Source of the DNA: Shewanella sp. Isolate13
Lineage (GTDB): Bacteria; Pseudomonadota; Gammaproteobacteria; Enterobacterales; Shewanellaceae
Direction of reading: 5' to 3'
DNA: 64,000 bases
NCBI RefSeq assembly: GCF_022398325.1
Contig: NZ_JAKEVD010000013.1
Location: forward strand, 50,886-114,885
Numbering within the stretch: position 1 is the stretch's first letter; every line of letters begins with the position of its first letter. The notes beneath the pieces were generated by a model. The model was given only the letters and a program-made list of their open reading frames with translations, was not told the DNA's origin and did not search any database. The position numbers and the translations under genes were made by a program. This document shows positions 1-9,777 of this stretch, piece after piece.

Positions 1-707
1 ACTAGCGGCGTATAGAACAGCACCTTGGCCGCAATCACCTTCCATAAACCCAGCTCATACCACTGCTTGGTGGTGTTCCAGCGCAGCTCTCGATTAAGAC
101 TGTTGGCAAATACCATCATGGCCAACAACTGCAGCAGCGCGATCAGAACTGGTGGGACTAAGAATCCCACATAGTTAGTATTACGGTTGAACAGCGCCGT
201 GGTTTGGCTACTAACAGGGCTTAAGTTAACTGCGAGCCGCTCTGCAGGCACTCCGGCAGCGAGCAGTTTCAGCTCACCGAGCGGTTTGAGTCCATCGGCC
301 ATCGTTGCTAGTAGCTGGCTAGATAACAACTTACCCACCAGCAGGAATTGGCTGTTATAGCGGATATCAATAATCGGCGTTTTTGAGGTGAGCAGATCGC
401 GATTAAGCCCATATGGCAATACCAGCAAGGCATAAACTTCTCCCTGCTTCATTGCCACTTCTGCACTCGAGAGTTCACTATAACTGACGGGCTTAGTCAC
501 AGGATTGGCTTGTAACTGCCGTGCTAAAGAGCGGCTTACTTGGCTGTTATCCAAGTCGACCACAGCAACCGGGAGTTGCCTTGGTAAACCCGCACTAAAC
601 AGCAGCCACAAGCCGATAATGCTCAGTAGCGGGATATAGCTTATCAACGCCAACTGCCATGGATCATCTTGCAGGGCGGTAAACTCTCGTTTGAGCACCT
701 TTATCAA
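1..707 (-). CDS. ABC-2 type transporter permease, partial (3' end outside window)
   Basis: About 235 residues of an inner-membrane permease, cut by the left edge of the window. The translation starts with a cytoplasmic stretch (KVLKREFTALQDDPW) and a first membrane helix (residues about 18-40). A large periplasmic domain follows, beginning LPVAVVDLDNSQVSR, which is typical of ABC-2 permeases of the YhhJ/YbhR kind, and a second helix begins near residue 180. The chosen start is TTG at 707, preceded by AAGAGG at good spacing; an in-frame TAA lies just upstream and no ATG is available. It lies 30 bp downstream of the HlyD-like gene, so it is the third gene of a TolC-HlyD-permease operon that probably exports a small molecule or drug. 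The substrate cannot be read from the sequence. Confidence 0.85.
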   Translation of the reverse strand, partial: MIKVLKREFTALQDDPWQLALISYIPLLSIIGLWLLFSAGLPRQLPVAVVDLDNSQVSRSLARQLQANPVTKPVSYSELSSAEVAMKQGEVYALLVLPYGLNRDLLTSKTPIIDIRYNSQFLLVGKLLSSQLLATMADGLKPLGELKLLAAGVPAERLAVNLSPVSSQTTALFNRNTNYVGFLVPPVLIALLQLLAMMVFANSLNRELRWNTTKQWYELGLWKVIAAKVLFYTPL

Positions 708-737
708 AGCCTTGACCTCTTAGTTGTGCGACCCACC

Positions 738-1709
738 TTAAAGGGTGAATAGCACCGACATACCGACTCTTAGATCGGCGATAGTCTCATTCGGACGTAG
801 CTCGACCTCGAAGGTGCGCATATCGAAGTCATGACCGCTCTCTGTCGCTCGCCACGTGGCAAAGTCACCCATGACGCTAATATGACTCACGGTGAACTCC
901 ACTTCTCGATCTAGAGCTGGGATCTTGAGCTTAAGCAGATCACCTTGCTTAAATTTCTTCAGTTGATCTTCGCGCACCTGGAACACCGCCCAAGCATCAC
1001 TCATATCGATTAAGCTCACCACAGGGAAACCACTAGGAGCCAACTCGCCCGCTTGCAGCAATACCTCACTGATCTCACCAGTTTTAGGTGAGCGCATCTG
1101 ACTATCGGCGAGGATTGCAGAAACCTCGTTTACCGCGCCTTCGGCCATGCGTGCGTTACCCGCTGCCGCAGCCTTAGTCTCAACACGGGCACCTTCATCT
1201 GTCATCTGGTACATGGCCAGCGCGGCTTGCTCGGTATACTTGGCCGCCTGCCACTGAGTAAAGGCTTCATCGCGCTTCTGTCTGGCTAGCACACCCTCGT
1301 TAAACAGCACTTCGACGCGATCGAAGGTGGTACGGGCTAACTTTGCTGCCGCTTGTGCCTTAAGCCACTGTTCTTTTGAAGCCGCAACCTGCTGCTTACG
1401 CGCGCCGTTATCCGCTTCCTGTTGCATCGCTAGTGCGGCATCACGTCCGCCTTCTGCCTGCATCAACTTGGCTTTTAGCTCAGGGCTATAGATGGCATAC
1501 AGTAGGTCGCCCTCGCTAACCTTGTCACCACGCCTAACCAATACCTCTTCGACTCGACCCGGCACCTTAGAGGAGACGTTATATTCACGGGCCTCAATCT
1601 GCCCCTGTAGCAGCTGCGGCTTTGGTGTGTAAGCAAGGATTAACCCATATACCAGCGCACCAATTAATACGATTAATGCCACTGCGGCCAAGATACGGTT
1701 AGTGCGCAT
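738..1709 (-). CDS. HlyD-family periplasmic adaptor (membrane fusion protein)
   Basis: A 323-residue membrane fusion protein linking an inner-membrane ABC transporter to an outer-membrane TolC-type channel. It has one N-terminal membrane anchor (ILAAVALIVLIGALVYGLIL), then a lipoyl/barrel-sandwich half (GQIEAREYNVSSKVPGRVEEV), a long Ala/Gln-rich alpha-helical hairpin (residues about 80-190) and a returning lipoyl half (MRSPKTGEISEVLLQAGE). An ATG 13 codons further upstream is open, but the ATG at 1709 is preferred because AAGGGG precedes it at good spacing and the protein then begins MRTNRIL directly before the anchor. It overlaps the end of the TolC-like gene by 11 bp, indicating translational coupling. 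The family is clear; the substrate is unknown. Confidence 0.9.
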   Translation of the reverse strand: MRTNRILAAVALIVLIGALVYGLILAYTPKPQLLQGQIEAREYNVSSKVPGRVEEVLVRRGDKVSEGDLLYAIYSPELKAKLMQAEGGRDAALAMQQEADNGARKQQVAASKEQWLKAQAAAKLARTTFDRVEVLFNEGVLARQKRDEAFTQWQAAKYTEQAALAMYQMTDEGARVETKAAAAGNARMAEGAVNEVSAILADSQMRSPKTGEISEVLLQAGELAPSGFPVVSLIDMSDAWAVFQVREDQLKKFKQGDLLKLKIPALDREVEFTVSHISVMGDFATWRATESGHDFDMRTFEVELRPNETIADLRVGMSVLFTL

Positions 1710-3090
1710 TAGGTTCCCCTTGCTTAATACTTCTACCAATAAATTCATCTAATTGACCACTGATGGCCATCAATCTTGCATAGGCTTGTACATAACGATA
1801 TTGCGCGCCTAACTGTTGCGTCTCAACCGCGTTAAGCTTGAGCTCCGCATCCACCTTTTCAATTGAGGTCGATAACCCCTGCTTAAAGGCGATATCCCTA
1901 AGACGTTTATTCTCTTCAGCTAGGCTCATGGAGGTATTTAACGACACCACCTCCTCTTGCGCCTGTAGCAACTGGCGATAGCTCTGGTCGAGCAATAAGT
2001 TCAAATCCTGTTGCGTCTGCGCTTTGGTGTATCTCGCCTGTAGCAGGGCACTCTTAGCGGCTTCAACCTTGCCGCTGCGTCCGTCTCGGCTCAGTAATGG
2101 AACCTTGACGCCCACCCCTAACATCCAATCTGGCTCTATCTGCGCAAACAGGCTGTCGTCTTCATAGAGGGTGTAATTACCGTAGAGGAAAACCGTCGGT
2201 AGATAACTGCCTTTCTCCACATCCACTAAGCCCTGAGCCTGAGCCTCTTTCGCCGCCAGTAATTTAAGTGCCGGATGTTGATTAATTGTCAGTTGAGTCA
2301 ACTGCGGCAGCGAGGGAGCCTTATTCAGCATAAACAGCGGAGAGGTAGTATCGACCTGCTGTTCATGCAACATTCTCGACAGGGCGATCATCGCCATCTC
2401 AGACTGACGCTTGGCGCTGCCATAACTCACGCGGGCATTTTCCAGTGCAACCTGAGCATTGAGGCGCTCGACTCGAGCGATCTGTCCTTGCTGTTCAAGT
2501 TTCTCGGCGTGAGATGCATGCTGAGTGAGTGAATCGACGAGTTCCGCTTGGGTTTGCGCTAAGGCCTCGGTCACCGCAACCGCATAATAACGGTCCACAA
2601 GCTGCACAAACAGCTCACGCATGGTCAACTTGAGTTGTTGCTCTTTCTCGGCCACTTCGGCCTCATGGATCCCTTGAGCGGCAGTAATTTTACCACCTGT
2701 GTAGATGGGCCACATGGCTTGCAAACTTGAACGGAAAATATCTTGCTCGGTAAAAGGTGTGACGAACAGAGATCCCGGAATACCAGCTAATGCGCCGCCA
2801 AGAGCGGGAGGCAAGGTGGCGGGATCGAGAGAGGCTAGAGGGTTAAGATCGCGCAGATCTAATTCGATCGGCTTTTCTAGACGAGTGTAGCTGCCTGTGA
2901 GATTGATCGAGGGAAGATTCATATCTTCACCCGCCTCTCGCTCAGCTTCGGCTCGTTTCACCTCTTGAGCCCCAGCTTGCAGCTTATCGCTGACCTTAAT
3001 CAGCTGTTGCCAAGCCTCATCGAAGGCCATTGTCTTAGCCTGAGCGGTTAAAGGTAACAGTAGCAACAGCGCACACAGCGAACGTTTCAT
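1699..3090 (-). CDS. TolC-family outer membrane efflux protein
   Basis: A 463-residue outer-membrane channel of the TolC/OEP family. It opens with a signal peptide (MKRSLCALLLLLPLTAQA) and contains two OEP repeats with long heptad-like Ala/Gln/Glu helices (about residues 130-250 and 330-440). Length fits the family (420-490). The start is ATG at 3090, preceded by AGAGG; a GTG two codons earlier is open but worse placed. It is the first gene of the operon with the HlyD-like adaptor and ABC permease. Its presence indicates that the system crosses both membranes instead of only exporting to the periplasm. Confidence 0.9.
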   Translation of the reverse strand: MKRSLCALLLLLPLTAQAKTMAFDEAWQQLIKVSDKLQAGAQEVKRAEAEREAGEDMNLPSINLTGSYTRLEKPIELDLRDLNPLASLDPATLPPALGGALAGIPGSLFVTPFTEQDIFRSSLQAMWPIYTGGKITAAQGIHEAEVAEKEQQLKLTMRELFVQLVDRYYAVAVTEALAQTQAELVDSLTQHASHAEKLEQQGQIARVERLNAQVALENARVSYGSAKRQSEMAMIALSRMLHEQQVDTTSPLFMLNKAPSLPQLTQLTINQHPALKLLAAKEAQAQGLVDVEKGSYLPTVFLYGNYTLYEDDSLFAQIEPDWMLGVGVKVPLLSRDGRSGKVEAAKSALLQARYTKAQTQQDLNLLLDQSYRQLLQAQEEVVSLNTSMSLAEENKRLRDIAFKQGLSTSIEKVDAELKLNAVETQQLGAQYRYVQAYARLMAISGQLDEFIGRSIKQGEPNAH

Positions 3091-3209
3091 CAACACCTCT
3101 AGAGTGATTACTCTAATTAATTGGTAGATACTAGCATTGCTAAATATTGCTCGCTAGGATCTAGCTATAAAATCTACAACTAAACCCTAGGCTTTATAAA
3201 ACTCTAGCT

Positions 3210-4658
3210 CTATGCGGTGCCACCGACGGTCAATTTATCTAGCTTCAGCGTAGGCTGGCCGACACCGACGGGAACGCTTTGACCGTCTTTACCACATACG
3301 CCCACGCCCTTATCTAGGGCTAAATCATTACCCACCATAGAGATCTGGCTCATCGACTCAGGACCATTGCCAATCAGGGTTGCGCCCTTGATCGCCTGAG
3401 TGATCTCACCATTTTCAATCAAGTAGGCTTCAGAAGCCGAGAACACAAACTTACCCGAAGTAATATCCACCTGACCACCACCAAAGTTAGGCGCATAAAC
3501 CCCTTTCTTAACCGACTTGATGATCTCGGCAGGATCGGACTCACCCGCTTCCATATAAGTGTTAGTCATACGTGGCATAGGTAGGTGAGCATAAGACTCA
3601 CGACGGCCGTTGCCTGTAAACTGCTCACCCATCAAGCGTGCGTTGAGCTTATCTTGCATATAGCCTTTTAAGATGCCGTTCTCGATCAATACTGTCTTCT
3701 GAGTCGCTACGCCTTCATCATCGATAGTCAATGAACCACGGCGATTAGCAATGGTGCCATCATCGACCACAGTCACAAGCTTTGAAGCCACCTGCTGACC
3801 CACTTTGCCGCTAAATGCACTGCTGCCCTTGCGGTTAAAGTCACCCTCAAGACCATGGCCAACCGCTTCATGCAGGAGGACACCCGGCCAGCCCGCACCG
3901 AGTACCACAGGCATTTCACCTGCCGGCGCATCGATCGCATGTAGGTTCACTTGAGCTTGGCGCACCGCCTCACGGGCAAAGCCGAAGCAGTACGGTAGGC
4001 CATCTTTATCTTCATCCAATAACACGCTGTAATCATGACGGCCACCGCCACCTGACGCACCGCGCTCACGCTTGCCATCCTCTTCCAAAATCACGCTGCA
4101 GTTAAAGCGCACTAACGGACGGATATCCGCAGCGAGTGTGCCATCGCTTGCCGCGACTAAAATCTCTTCATGTACACCTGACAGGCTAACCACAACCTGA
4201 ATAATGCGGCTATCTAAGCTACGAATATAGGCATCGGCCTGCTTAAGTAGCTCAATCTTTTTCACCTCTTCCATCGCGGCAATAGGATCTGAGCTAATGT
4301 AAAGCGCCTTGCTCTGCTGCTGTTTCCAGGCATTAACTTGCCCTTCACCACCGGCTGTAGCGATACCACGTGCAGCGGTGGCCGCAGCCTCAAGTGCTGC
4401 AGGGGTAATTTCATCGGCATAGGCAAAACCTGTCTTCTCGCCGGTAATGGCTCGTACGCCCACACCGCGTTCGATATGGAAGCTACCATCTTTAACTATG
4501 CCATCTTCCAATACCCAAGACTCATGACGGCTACCTTGAAAATATAGATCTGAGAAGTCAATTTGATGTTCATGGATCCGCTTCAAATAGCTTTGCAGAT
4601 CATCGATTGCTAGCCCATCTTGTAATAAGCTCTGTCCAACTTGGGTTAAAAGTGACAT
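3210..4658 (-). CDS. tldD: Metalloprotease TldD
   Basis: A 482-residue member of the TldD/PmbA (U62) peptidase family. With TldE/PmbA, TldD forms a heterodimeric zinc protease that in enterobacteria matures microcin B17 and degrades the CcdA antitoxin; this is family knowledge and the partner is not in the window. The metal-binding motif [11 protein letters not shown] is intact near residues 263-273 (HExxxH), and the length matches E. coli TldD (481). The start at 4658 is preceded by AAGAGAGA. It is last in the line yhdP-nitrilase-tldD, about 90 bp after the nitrilase. No clear terminator was seen between it and the TolC gene. Confidence 0.95.
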   Translation of the reverse strand: MSLLTQVGQSLLQDGLAIDDLQSYLKRIHEHQIDFSDLYFQGSRHESWVLEDGIVKDGSFHIERGVGVRAITGEKTGFAYADEITPAALEAAATAARGIATAGGEGQVNAWKQQQSKALYISSDPIAAMEEVKKIELLKQADAYIRSLDSRIIQVVVSLSGVHEEILVAASDGTLAADIRPLVRFNCSVILEEDGKRERGASGGGGRHDYSVLLDEDKDGLPYCFGFAREAVRQAQVNLHAIDAPAGEMPVVLGAGWPGVLLHEAVGHGLEGDFNRKGSSAFSGKVGQQVASKLVTVVDDGTIANRRGSLTIDDEGVATQKTVLIENGILKGYMQDKLNARLMGEQFTGNGRRESYAHLPMPRMTNTYMEAGESDPAEIIKSVKKGVYAPNFGGGQVDITSGKFVFSASEAYLIENGEITQAIKGATLIGNGPESMSQISMVGNDLALDKGVGVCGKDGQSVPVGVGQPTLKLDKLTVGGTA

Positions 4659-4745
4659 CTATTCTCTCTTAATATTAATTCAATAAAGTACTGCGGCAAC
4701 TCGAACACTCTCGATGAGAATCTCAGTTTACCCTGAATTTCTAGC

Positions 4746-5576
4746 CTATTTTAGCCTTGGTGATACAAATCGATTATGGGTCATCACTGGCATTTTAGCG
4801 CGGATCCTTTGCAGGCTTTGCAGATCCACTTCGGCTTGTAGCCAACCCGTCTGTTGTTGCTTCTGTGCAATAACCTCTCCCCACGGACTGACTATCATAC
4901 TTTGCCCCCAGGTCTCTCGGCTACCCTGATTATGTTGTCCCCACTGGGCAGCGCCTAAAATGAAGCACTGGGTTTCGATAGCCCTTGCCTGCAATAACAC
5001 CTGCCAGTGCGCCTCGCCAGTCACCTTAGTAAATGCGGCTGGCACGGCGATCAATTCGGCACCCGCCTCGCGCAGCGCCCTGAAAAGATCCGGGAAGCGA
5101 ATGTCATAGCAGATCGCCAGTCCCAACTTACCCATCGGGGTATCGACCACGACTATCTGCTTACCAGGGCAAAAGGCATCGCTCTCTCGATACTGCTTGG
5201 TGCCATCGGTCACCTCGACATCGAATAGGTGTAGCTTATCGTACTGGCCTAATACGCTACCATCGGTATCGAATACATAACAGCGATTATAGACACGGCC
5301 ATCTTCGGCCAAAATAGGAATGCTCCCCGCCACCATCACAACTCGATAGTGTTTAGCGAGCTCGGCTAGTGCTTGTTTGAGCGGGCTTTGCTCCGCATCG
5401 GTGGCATATTGCAGTTGTTGGCTTTCATGCCCGCCAAAGAGCAGACAACATTCCGGCAGCACCACCAGCTGTGGCTCATCCGCTTGACGGGAGAGCTGGC
5501 TAAGCTGCGATTCGATAAACGCTAGGTTGTCCGAAACGCTGCGGCTGCTTTGACATTGCAGTAGGCTGACTTGCAT
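4746..5576 (-). CDS. Carbon-nitrogen hydrolase (Nit1/deaminated-glutathione amidase type)
   Basis: A 276-residue nitrilase-superfamily enzyme. The Glu-Lys-Cys catalytic triad is visible: Glu in VVLPECCLLFGG (about residue 42), Lys in GQYDKLHLFD (about 115) and Cys in GLAICYDIRFPD (about 155). The spacing and the sequence CYDIRFPDLFRALREAGAEL match the Nit1 branch, whose members hydrolyse deaminated glutathione; that substrate is inferred from family. The ATG at 5576 lies inside the 3' end of yhdP, so the two frames overlap by 77 bp, yet MQVSLLQCQSSRSVSDNLAF is a normal family N-terminus, so the overlap looks real. Tight linkage to yhdP and tldD suggests one transcript. Confidence 0.9.
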   Translation of the reverse strand: MQVSLLQCQSSRSVSDNLAFIESQLSQLSRQADEPQLVVLPECCLLFGGHESQQLQYATDAEQSPLKQALAELAKHYRVVMVAGSIPILAEDGRVYNRCYVFDTDGSVLGQYDKLHLFDVEVTDGTKQYRESDAFCPGKQIVVVDTPMGKLGLAICYDIRFPDLFRALREAGAELIAVPAAFTKVTGEAHWQVLLQARAIETQCFILGAAQWGQHNQGSRETWGQSMIVSPWGEVIAQKQQQTGWLQAEVDLQSLQRIRAKMPVMTHNRFVSPRLK

Positions 5577-8500
5577 CTAACTCTCCCTCTTTTCTCTCAT
5601 CTAGCTGTGGCCTTGATGATGACTCAACTTGGGCTTCAGCTGGCTCACTCTGCTTAGCTTGCTCACTTGGTTTACCCTCTATCAGGGTTAGCCTCGCAGG
5701 CTCCTTGCTACTATCGACAAAATCAGTATTTGGTGGAGTGGCAACCTTTAGCTCCACTGCTGATGCTTGCACACCTTCTGCTGTTTCTGCCTTAGAGTTA
5801 ATCTTATTCTTAGGATCTGCCTGAATACTCACGTCGGTGGTAGTTTGCCCTATGACTTGTGGCCCCATTGGCTCCTGTTGTGTTTCAGGTTCCGTGACCT
5901 TCTTCGGTAGCACAGATTCAGGGATCTCAATCTCTTTACTCTTACGCTCTAGCTCTTCAAGCTTCGGCTCTGACATGGTGCCTGTTAGCCTAAAGCGGAT
6001 CTCAGAGATCACCTCAATCACAGGCTCGAGCACCTTAGTCAGTGCAAATGCCCCCAAGCCGAAGGTCCAACCGCCAGTGCTGAGCAATACAACCGTGGGT
6101 ACGCTAGAGGCCAACTGCGGCACGAAGCGAATATCGTAATTCAAGCTCTCGGTGGTTAGGTCGGTATAGCCACGAACGCGCATATCGCCAGCAACGGCTT
6201 TCATCTCGGTATCGGTGGTTTTCACCACGCCATTATCAAGCTTTAACGTGCCGTAAAAAGAGTCAAAGTAGAGGCCTTTGCCGAAGACATCGGAAAAGTC
6301 CAATGACAGTTTTCTTAATAGCGAGTCCAAACTAAAGAGTGAGAAGATCCGTGCGCCCTTGTCACTGACTTCTGACAGGTGGCCTTTACCCAATTGAAAA
6401 CTGACATCGCCATTGAGTGTCTCTAACGAGAACGCATAGGGCGCGCCAATCCAAGATATCTCGGCCTTTACTTCGGTCGGTGCATTCTTCAGCCCTGGAT
6501 CGATACCTAGCTGCTCGGATAAGTAATCAAACTTATCGGCGTCTAACGAGAGCTTAAATGAGGTTAAGTTCTTGCCTTCACTCATGTCCCAAGCGCCAGT
6601 ACCTTTCAACTCTACATTAGGTGTCGTCATAGATACCGTCTGGATCTGATATGACTCCCCTTTTGGAGTCCCCTGCAGCACTAAGTGACCTAATGAGCGC
6701 CCATAGAGTGAGAAATCATCCACATCTATCGCCAATGGCGGCAGGTTAGCCATGATGGTATCTGACTTATAATGAGCATTCTCTTCACTGCGCATCTCGG
6801 GGGCCATATGGAATTTACTCGCCACCACTTTTAATCCCTGATCGACCCAATTGGGATAGAAGTCGATGCGTCCATCAAACTGCTGGGATGTGACATCGAA
6901 GCGCCAAGCATGCTCGGTAGGCGCAGCAGCAAAATGCATTTCTTCTAGCGGCTGTCCCATAAAATCTAGCTTATTAAACTTGGCGTCAATAGATACCAAG
7001 GGCGGGAAAAGCGACTTTTGCTCTAACTGAGTCTCATCGGCTGGTAGCACTGCAGCATCACTTTGACTGACAAAGCTTTGAATAATCGGCAGCCAAGGCG
7101 AAAACTCGGTGTTATCAAGCTCGATCTGCAGGTGGCCTTGGTGCTTACGTAACTGATCTCCAGGCTTAAATAAGCGCCCTAAGAGTAGATCGAAGTGAGC
7201 AAGTGAATTCCCCGAGTTGGCATCGAAGCCGCCCCAAAATTCCAGCTGCTTATCCAGCTTAACCCCTAATGAGGCCTGCTTGTTATCGCCGATCAGCTCT
7301 GCGACTAAATGCTTAGCCTCATCCTGTTTCTTGCCTAATGGCGCCGGCAGCTTAAGCTCTGCCCCCACAAGATCGGTTTCCACTCGCGCCTGAACCTGAT
7401 AGCCCAGTGGATCGAAGATCAGCATCAGTTCGCCATTCCAATCGACTTGGCCTGAATAATAATCACTGAGAGGGTTATGTAATTCCTCGGGCAGATCAGC
7501 AAGCTGCCACTGACCGTTAAGGGTGACATCGACGCCATAGTTTTGATTCATGCTTTCGGTATTAAAGCTAAACTGCAGCGGCTGCTCATACATTAAGGCG
7601 TTAAGATTTGTCCCGGTGACGACATCATTGATAAACTGCACTTGGCCAGTGAGCTTTTCTAGCTGGATCCCCGGTTCGGTGATGTACACAGGCGTATCAT
7701 TAAAGTTAACCGTACCTTTAATCACCTCTGACTCACCATCATAAAGCGGGATCGATAAATCGATCTGACCTGTGATATCGCCAGCAATTTGCACCACATC
7801 GAGGGTGGCTCCCACAGAGTCCACCAACGGTGACTTTTGGATCACCTCATTGGCGGCTTCCGCTGTAGTAGCGAGATCGGCTTTAACACTCAGCAAGCTC
7901 TTTTCACCTAAGGCTGGAATACCAATATAGGCGCCATCGGCTTTGACATCGAGCAGCTGACCTCGGTTAACCCAAAGATCCATGGCAGCGTTTTCAAATA
8001 GCGCCGATAGGTTGAGCTCATCAACGGCGGGCCAAGTGTCCTGAAACTCAAACGTGGCATCGGACAGGGTAAAGCCAGCCTGGAAAATACCGTCATGCAG
8101 GGCGTAAGGATAATCCGTAAATGCCCCATGCCATACCACGACCGCATCATCAGTCTTGCCAGCCTTGAGCGCCTCGGTAAGATAACTGACCAAGGAACTA
8201 CTCATGCCTTTAAGCGGAAAATAGCTGTGAACATGGGCAACATCATTGATATCGACATTGGCCAGTAGTGCCATATGTACCGCATCGCTAAACTCTAAAC
8301 GTAGACCCGCATCAATGTCTAAATCTGCGTTGCTAAAATGCACCTTAGGTAACGTCAGCGCTAAGTCTGAAAAATTAAAGTCACCTGCAAACCCATCGCC
8401 TTGCAACGTAATTGGCGCGGCGAAGCCGCCATTAAAATCGACTGTATACTGCTGTGCTGGCAGTGCAAAATACAGAGACTCATCATCGAGTTCCAGCTTA

Positions 8501-9777
8501 GCATCTATGGGCTTTACGCCCGGAACAGCGCCACTCGCCTGCCAACCGACCTGCTGTAGGTTAAGTGCGACTTTAGGCTGTTTGAGCAGGCTATCCCAAT
8601 GGGCTCGTAGCTGGGTAAGCTTGCCGGCCGGCTTAAGAGACTGCCAGTTATTCAGCGCATCGAGTTCCACATCAGGAATAAGAGGCAATAGCGGCAGCAA
8701 CATGCTCAGCTCAAGCTGGTTAAGGCTGGCATCGACCCCTTGCTCGTTTTGTCTGGCATAAAGCTCAGCCGTCGGCCAAGGGTGGCCATTGGTTGAGAAG
8801 TTAAGATCGTGACTGGCTAAGCTCCAGCCCTGCTCGTTGGGATGCCAAGTCATAGCCCCCGACTCGATGGTAAACTGCTGTGGCTCATCATTGAGGAACC
8901 ACTCTAGCCAGCTCGGTTGAAACTCAACGGTAACACCATCAATGCTTCGGTTTGAAAAGCCAGCCCATGCCTGCAGGTTAACCACCCCTTCTAGTGGTAA
9001 TCTCTTGCTGGTATCGAAGGGGTTAGGCTGCCTCGACGCCCACTCACCAATATCGAGGGAGCGCGCGGCTAAGTAAAACTGTCCAACCAGTGACTCGGGG
9101 CGATTACCATTTCCGTTAACGTCGACGCTGAGTGCCAGTTGCTCAACTTCAGAAGCCTCGGCATCGAGGAATAACTTGCCCTCGCCTCGGTGGCGATTAT
9201 CGATATTGCGCCATTTCATATCTTTAATGAAGATGGGGCGATAGTCATGCTCTCGGCTCAACAGCTGAAACCTAGCATCTGTGATTGAGAAGCGCTCAAG
9301 CTGCTCTAGCAGCAATTTATAAAGCCAGTCAGTTTGCAGCTTGGCATCTGCGTTTCGCGGCGTCATCGCCTTTAACTGGTCGAGATCTAAAGCTACGTTT
9401 ACGCCATCGAAGATGACATCTTCAATTTGCGGTGTCGCGGTGATCAGCGTCTGCCAAAAATCCAGCTTCACATGCACTCGATTAAATAGCAGAGTGACTG
9501 GCAGGTTTTCCTGTGCCGGTAAGACAAAATTTTTGACCGTCAAGGCTGGACCATAGGCTTGCCATTCTGCGGCAAGCTGGCCAACTTCAACTTCGACCTG
9601 GTACTCGGCTTTGACGAAAGCGACAAGTTCCATGCGCACTTGATCAAGCTGGGGCAGCAGCCCGCGAAACAGGCTGACCATCAAGGCGAAGAGCACTAGC
9701 ACCATAGCTAGGAACTGCCCGCAAGCACGAGTGAAATTAAAGGTACGCTTTTTTGGCGAACAAGTTTCTGGTGGCAC
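5500..9777 (-). CDS. yhdP: AsmA-like envelope protein YhdP
   Basis: A 1425-residue protein of the AsmA-like/TamB superfamily that in E. coli helps move phospholipids to the outer membrane. It has one N-terminal membrane helix (FLAMVLVLFALMVSLF, residues about 22-40), a very long periplasmic beta-rich body, and a conserved C-terminal region (DMRVRGYTDLTTESLNYDIRFVPQL, near residue 1210). It is longer than E. coli YhdP (1266) because of a low-complexity Glu/Gln/Ser/Pro-rich tail (about residues 1275-1425). The start is GTG at 9777, sharing one base with the rng stop (TAGTG). The final 77 bp also encode the start of the nitrilase. The gene order rng-yhdP-nit-tldD supports the call. Confidence 0.92.
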   Translation of the reverse strand: MPPETCSPKKRTFNFTRACGQFLAMVLVLFALMVSLFRGLLPQLDQVRMELVAFVKAEYQVEVEVGQLAAEWQAYGPALTVKNFVLPAQENLPVTLLFNRVHVKLDFWQTLITATPQIEDVIFDGVNVALDLDQLKAMTPRNADAKLQTDWLYKLLLEQLERFSITDARFQLLSREHDYRPIFIKDMKWRNIDNRHRGEGKLFLDAEASEVEQLALSVDVNGNGNRPESLVGQFYLAARSLDIGEWASRQPNPFDTSKRLPLEGVVNLQAWAGFSNRSIDGVTVEFQPSWLEWFLNDEPQQFTIESGAMTWHPNEQGWSLASHDLNFSTNGHPWPTAELYARQNEQGVDASLNQLELSMLLPLLPLIPDVELDALNNWQSLKPAGKLTQLRAHWDSLLKQPKVALNLQQVGWQASGAVPGVKPIDAKLELDDESLYFALPAQQYTVDFNGGFAAPITLQGDGFAGDFNFSDLALTLPKVHFSNADLDIDAGLRLEFSDAVHMALLANVDINDVAHVHSYFPLKGMSSSLVSYLTEALKAGKTDDAVVVWHGAFTDYPYALHDGIFQAGFTLSDATFEFQDTWPAVDELNLSALFENAAMDLWVNRGQLLDVKADGAYIGIPALGEKSLLSVKADLATTAEAANEVIQKSPLVDSVGATLDVVQIAGDITGQIDLSIPLYDGESEVIKGTVNFNDTPVYITEPGIQLEKLTGQVQFINDVVTGTNLNALMYEQPLQFSFNTESMNQNYGVDVTLNGQWQLADLPEELHNPLSDYYSGQVDWNGELMLIFDPLGYQVQARVETDLVGAELKLPAPLGKKQDEAKHLVAELIGDNKQASLGVKLDKQLEFWGGFDANSGNSLAHFDLLLGRLFKPGDQLRKHQGHLQIELDNTEFSPWLPIIQSFVSQSDAAVLPADETQLEQKSLFPPLVSIDAKFNKLDFMGQPLEEMHFAAAPTEHAWRFDVTSQQFDGRIDFYPNWVDQGLKVVASKFHMAPEMRSEENAHYKSDTIMANLPPLAIDVDDFSLYGRSLGHLVLQGTPKGESYQIQTVSMTTPNVELKGTGAWDMSEGKNLTSFKLSLDADKFDYLSEQLGIDPGLKNAPTEVKAEISWIGAPYAFSLETLNGDVSFQLGKGHLSEVSDKGARIFSLFSLDSLLRKLSLDFSDVFGKGLYFDSFYGTLKLDNGVVKTTDTEMKAVAGDMRVRGYTDLTTESLNYDIRFVPQLASSVPTVVLLSTGGWTFGLGAFALTKVLEPVIEVISEIRFRLTGTMSEPKLEELERKSKEIEIPESVLPKKVTEPETQQEPMGPQVIGQTTTDVSIQADPKNKINSKAETAEGVQASAVELKVATPPNTDFVDSSKEPARLTLIEGKPSEQAKQSEPAEAQVESSSRPQLDERKEGELDASQPTAMSKQPQRFGQPSVYRIAA

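Noticed and set aside
8246..8761. 171-codon antisense frame inside yhdP
   Set aside because: Ser/Cys/Leu-rich composition typical of an antisense shadow; the yhdP frame is conserved in type.
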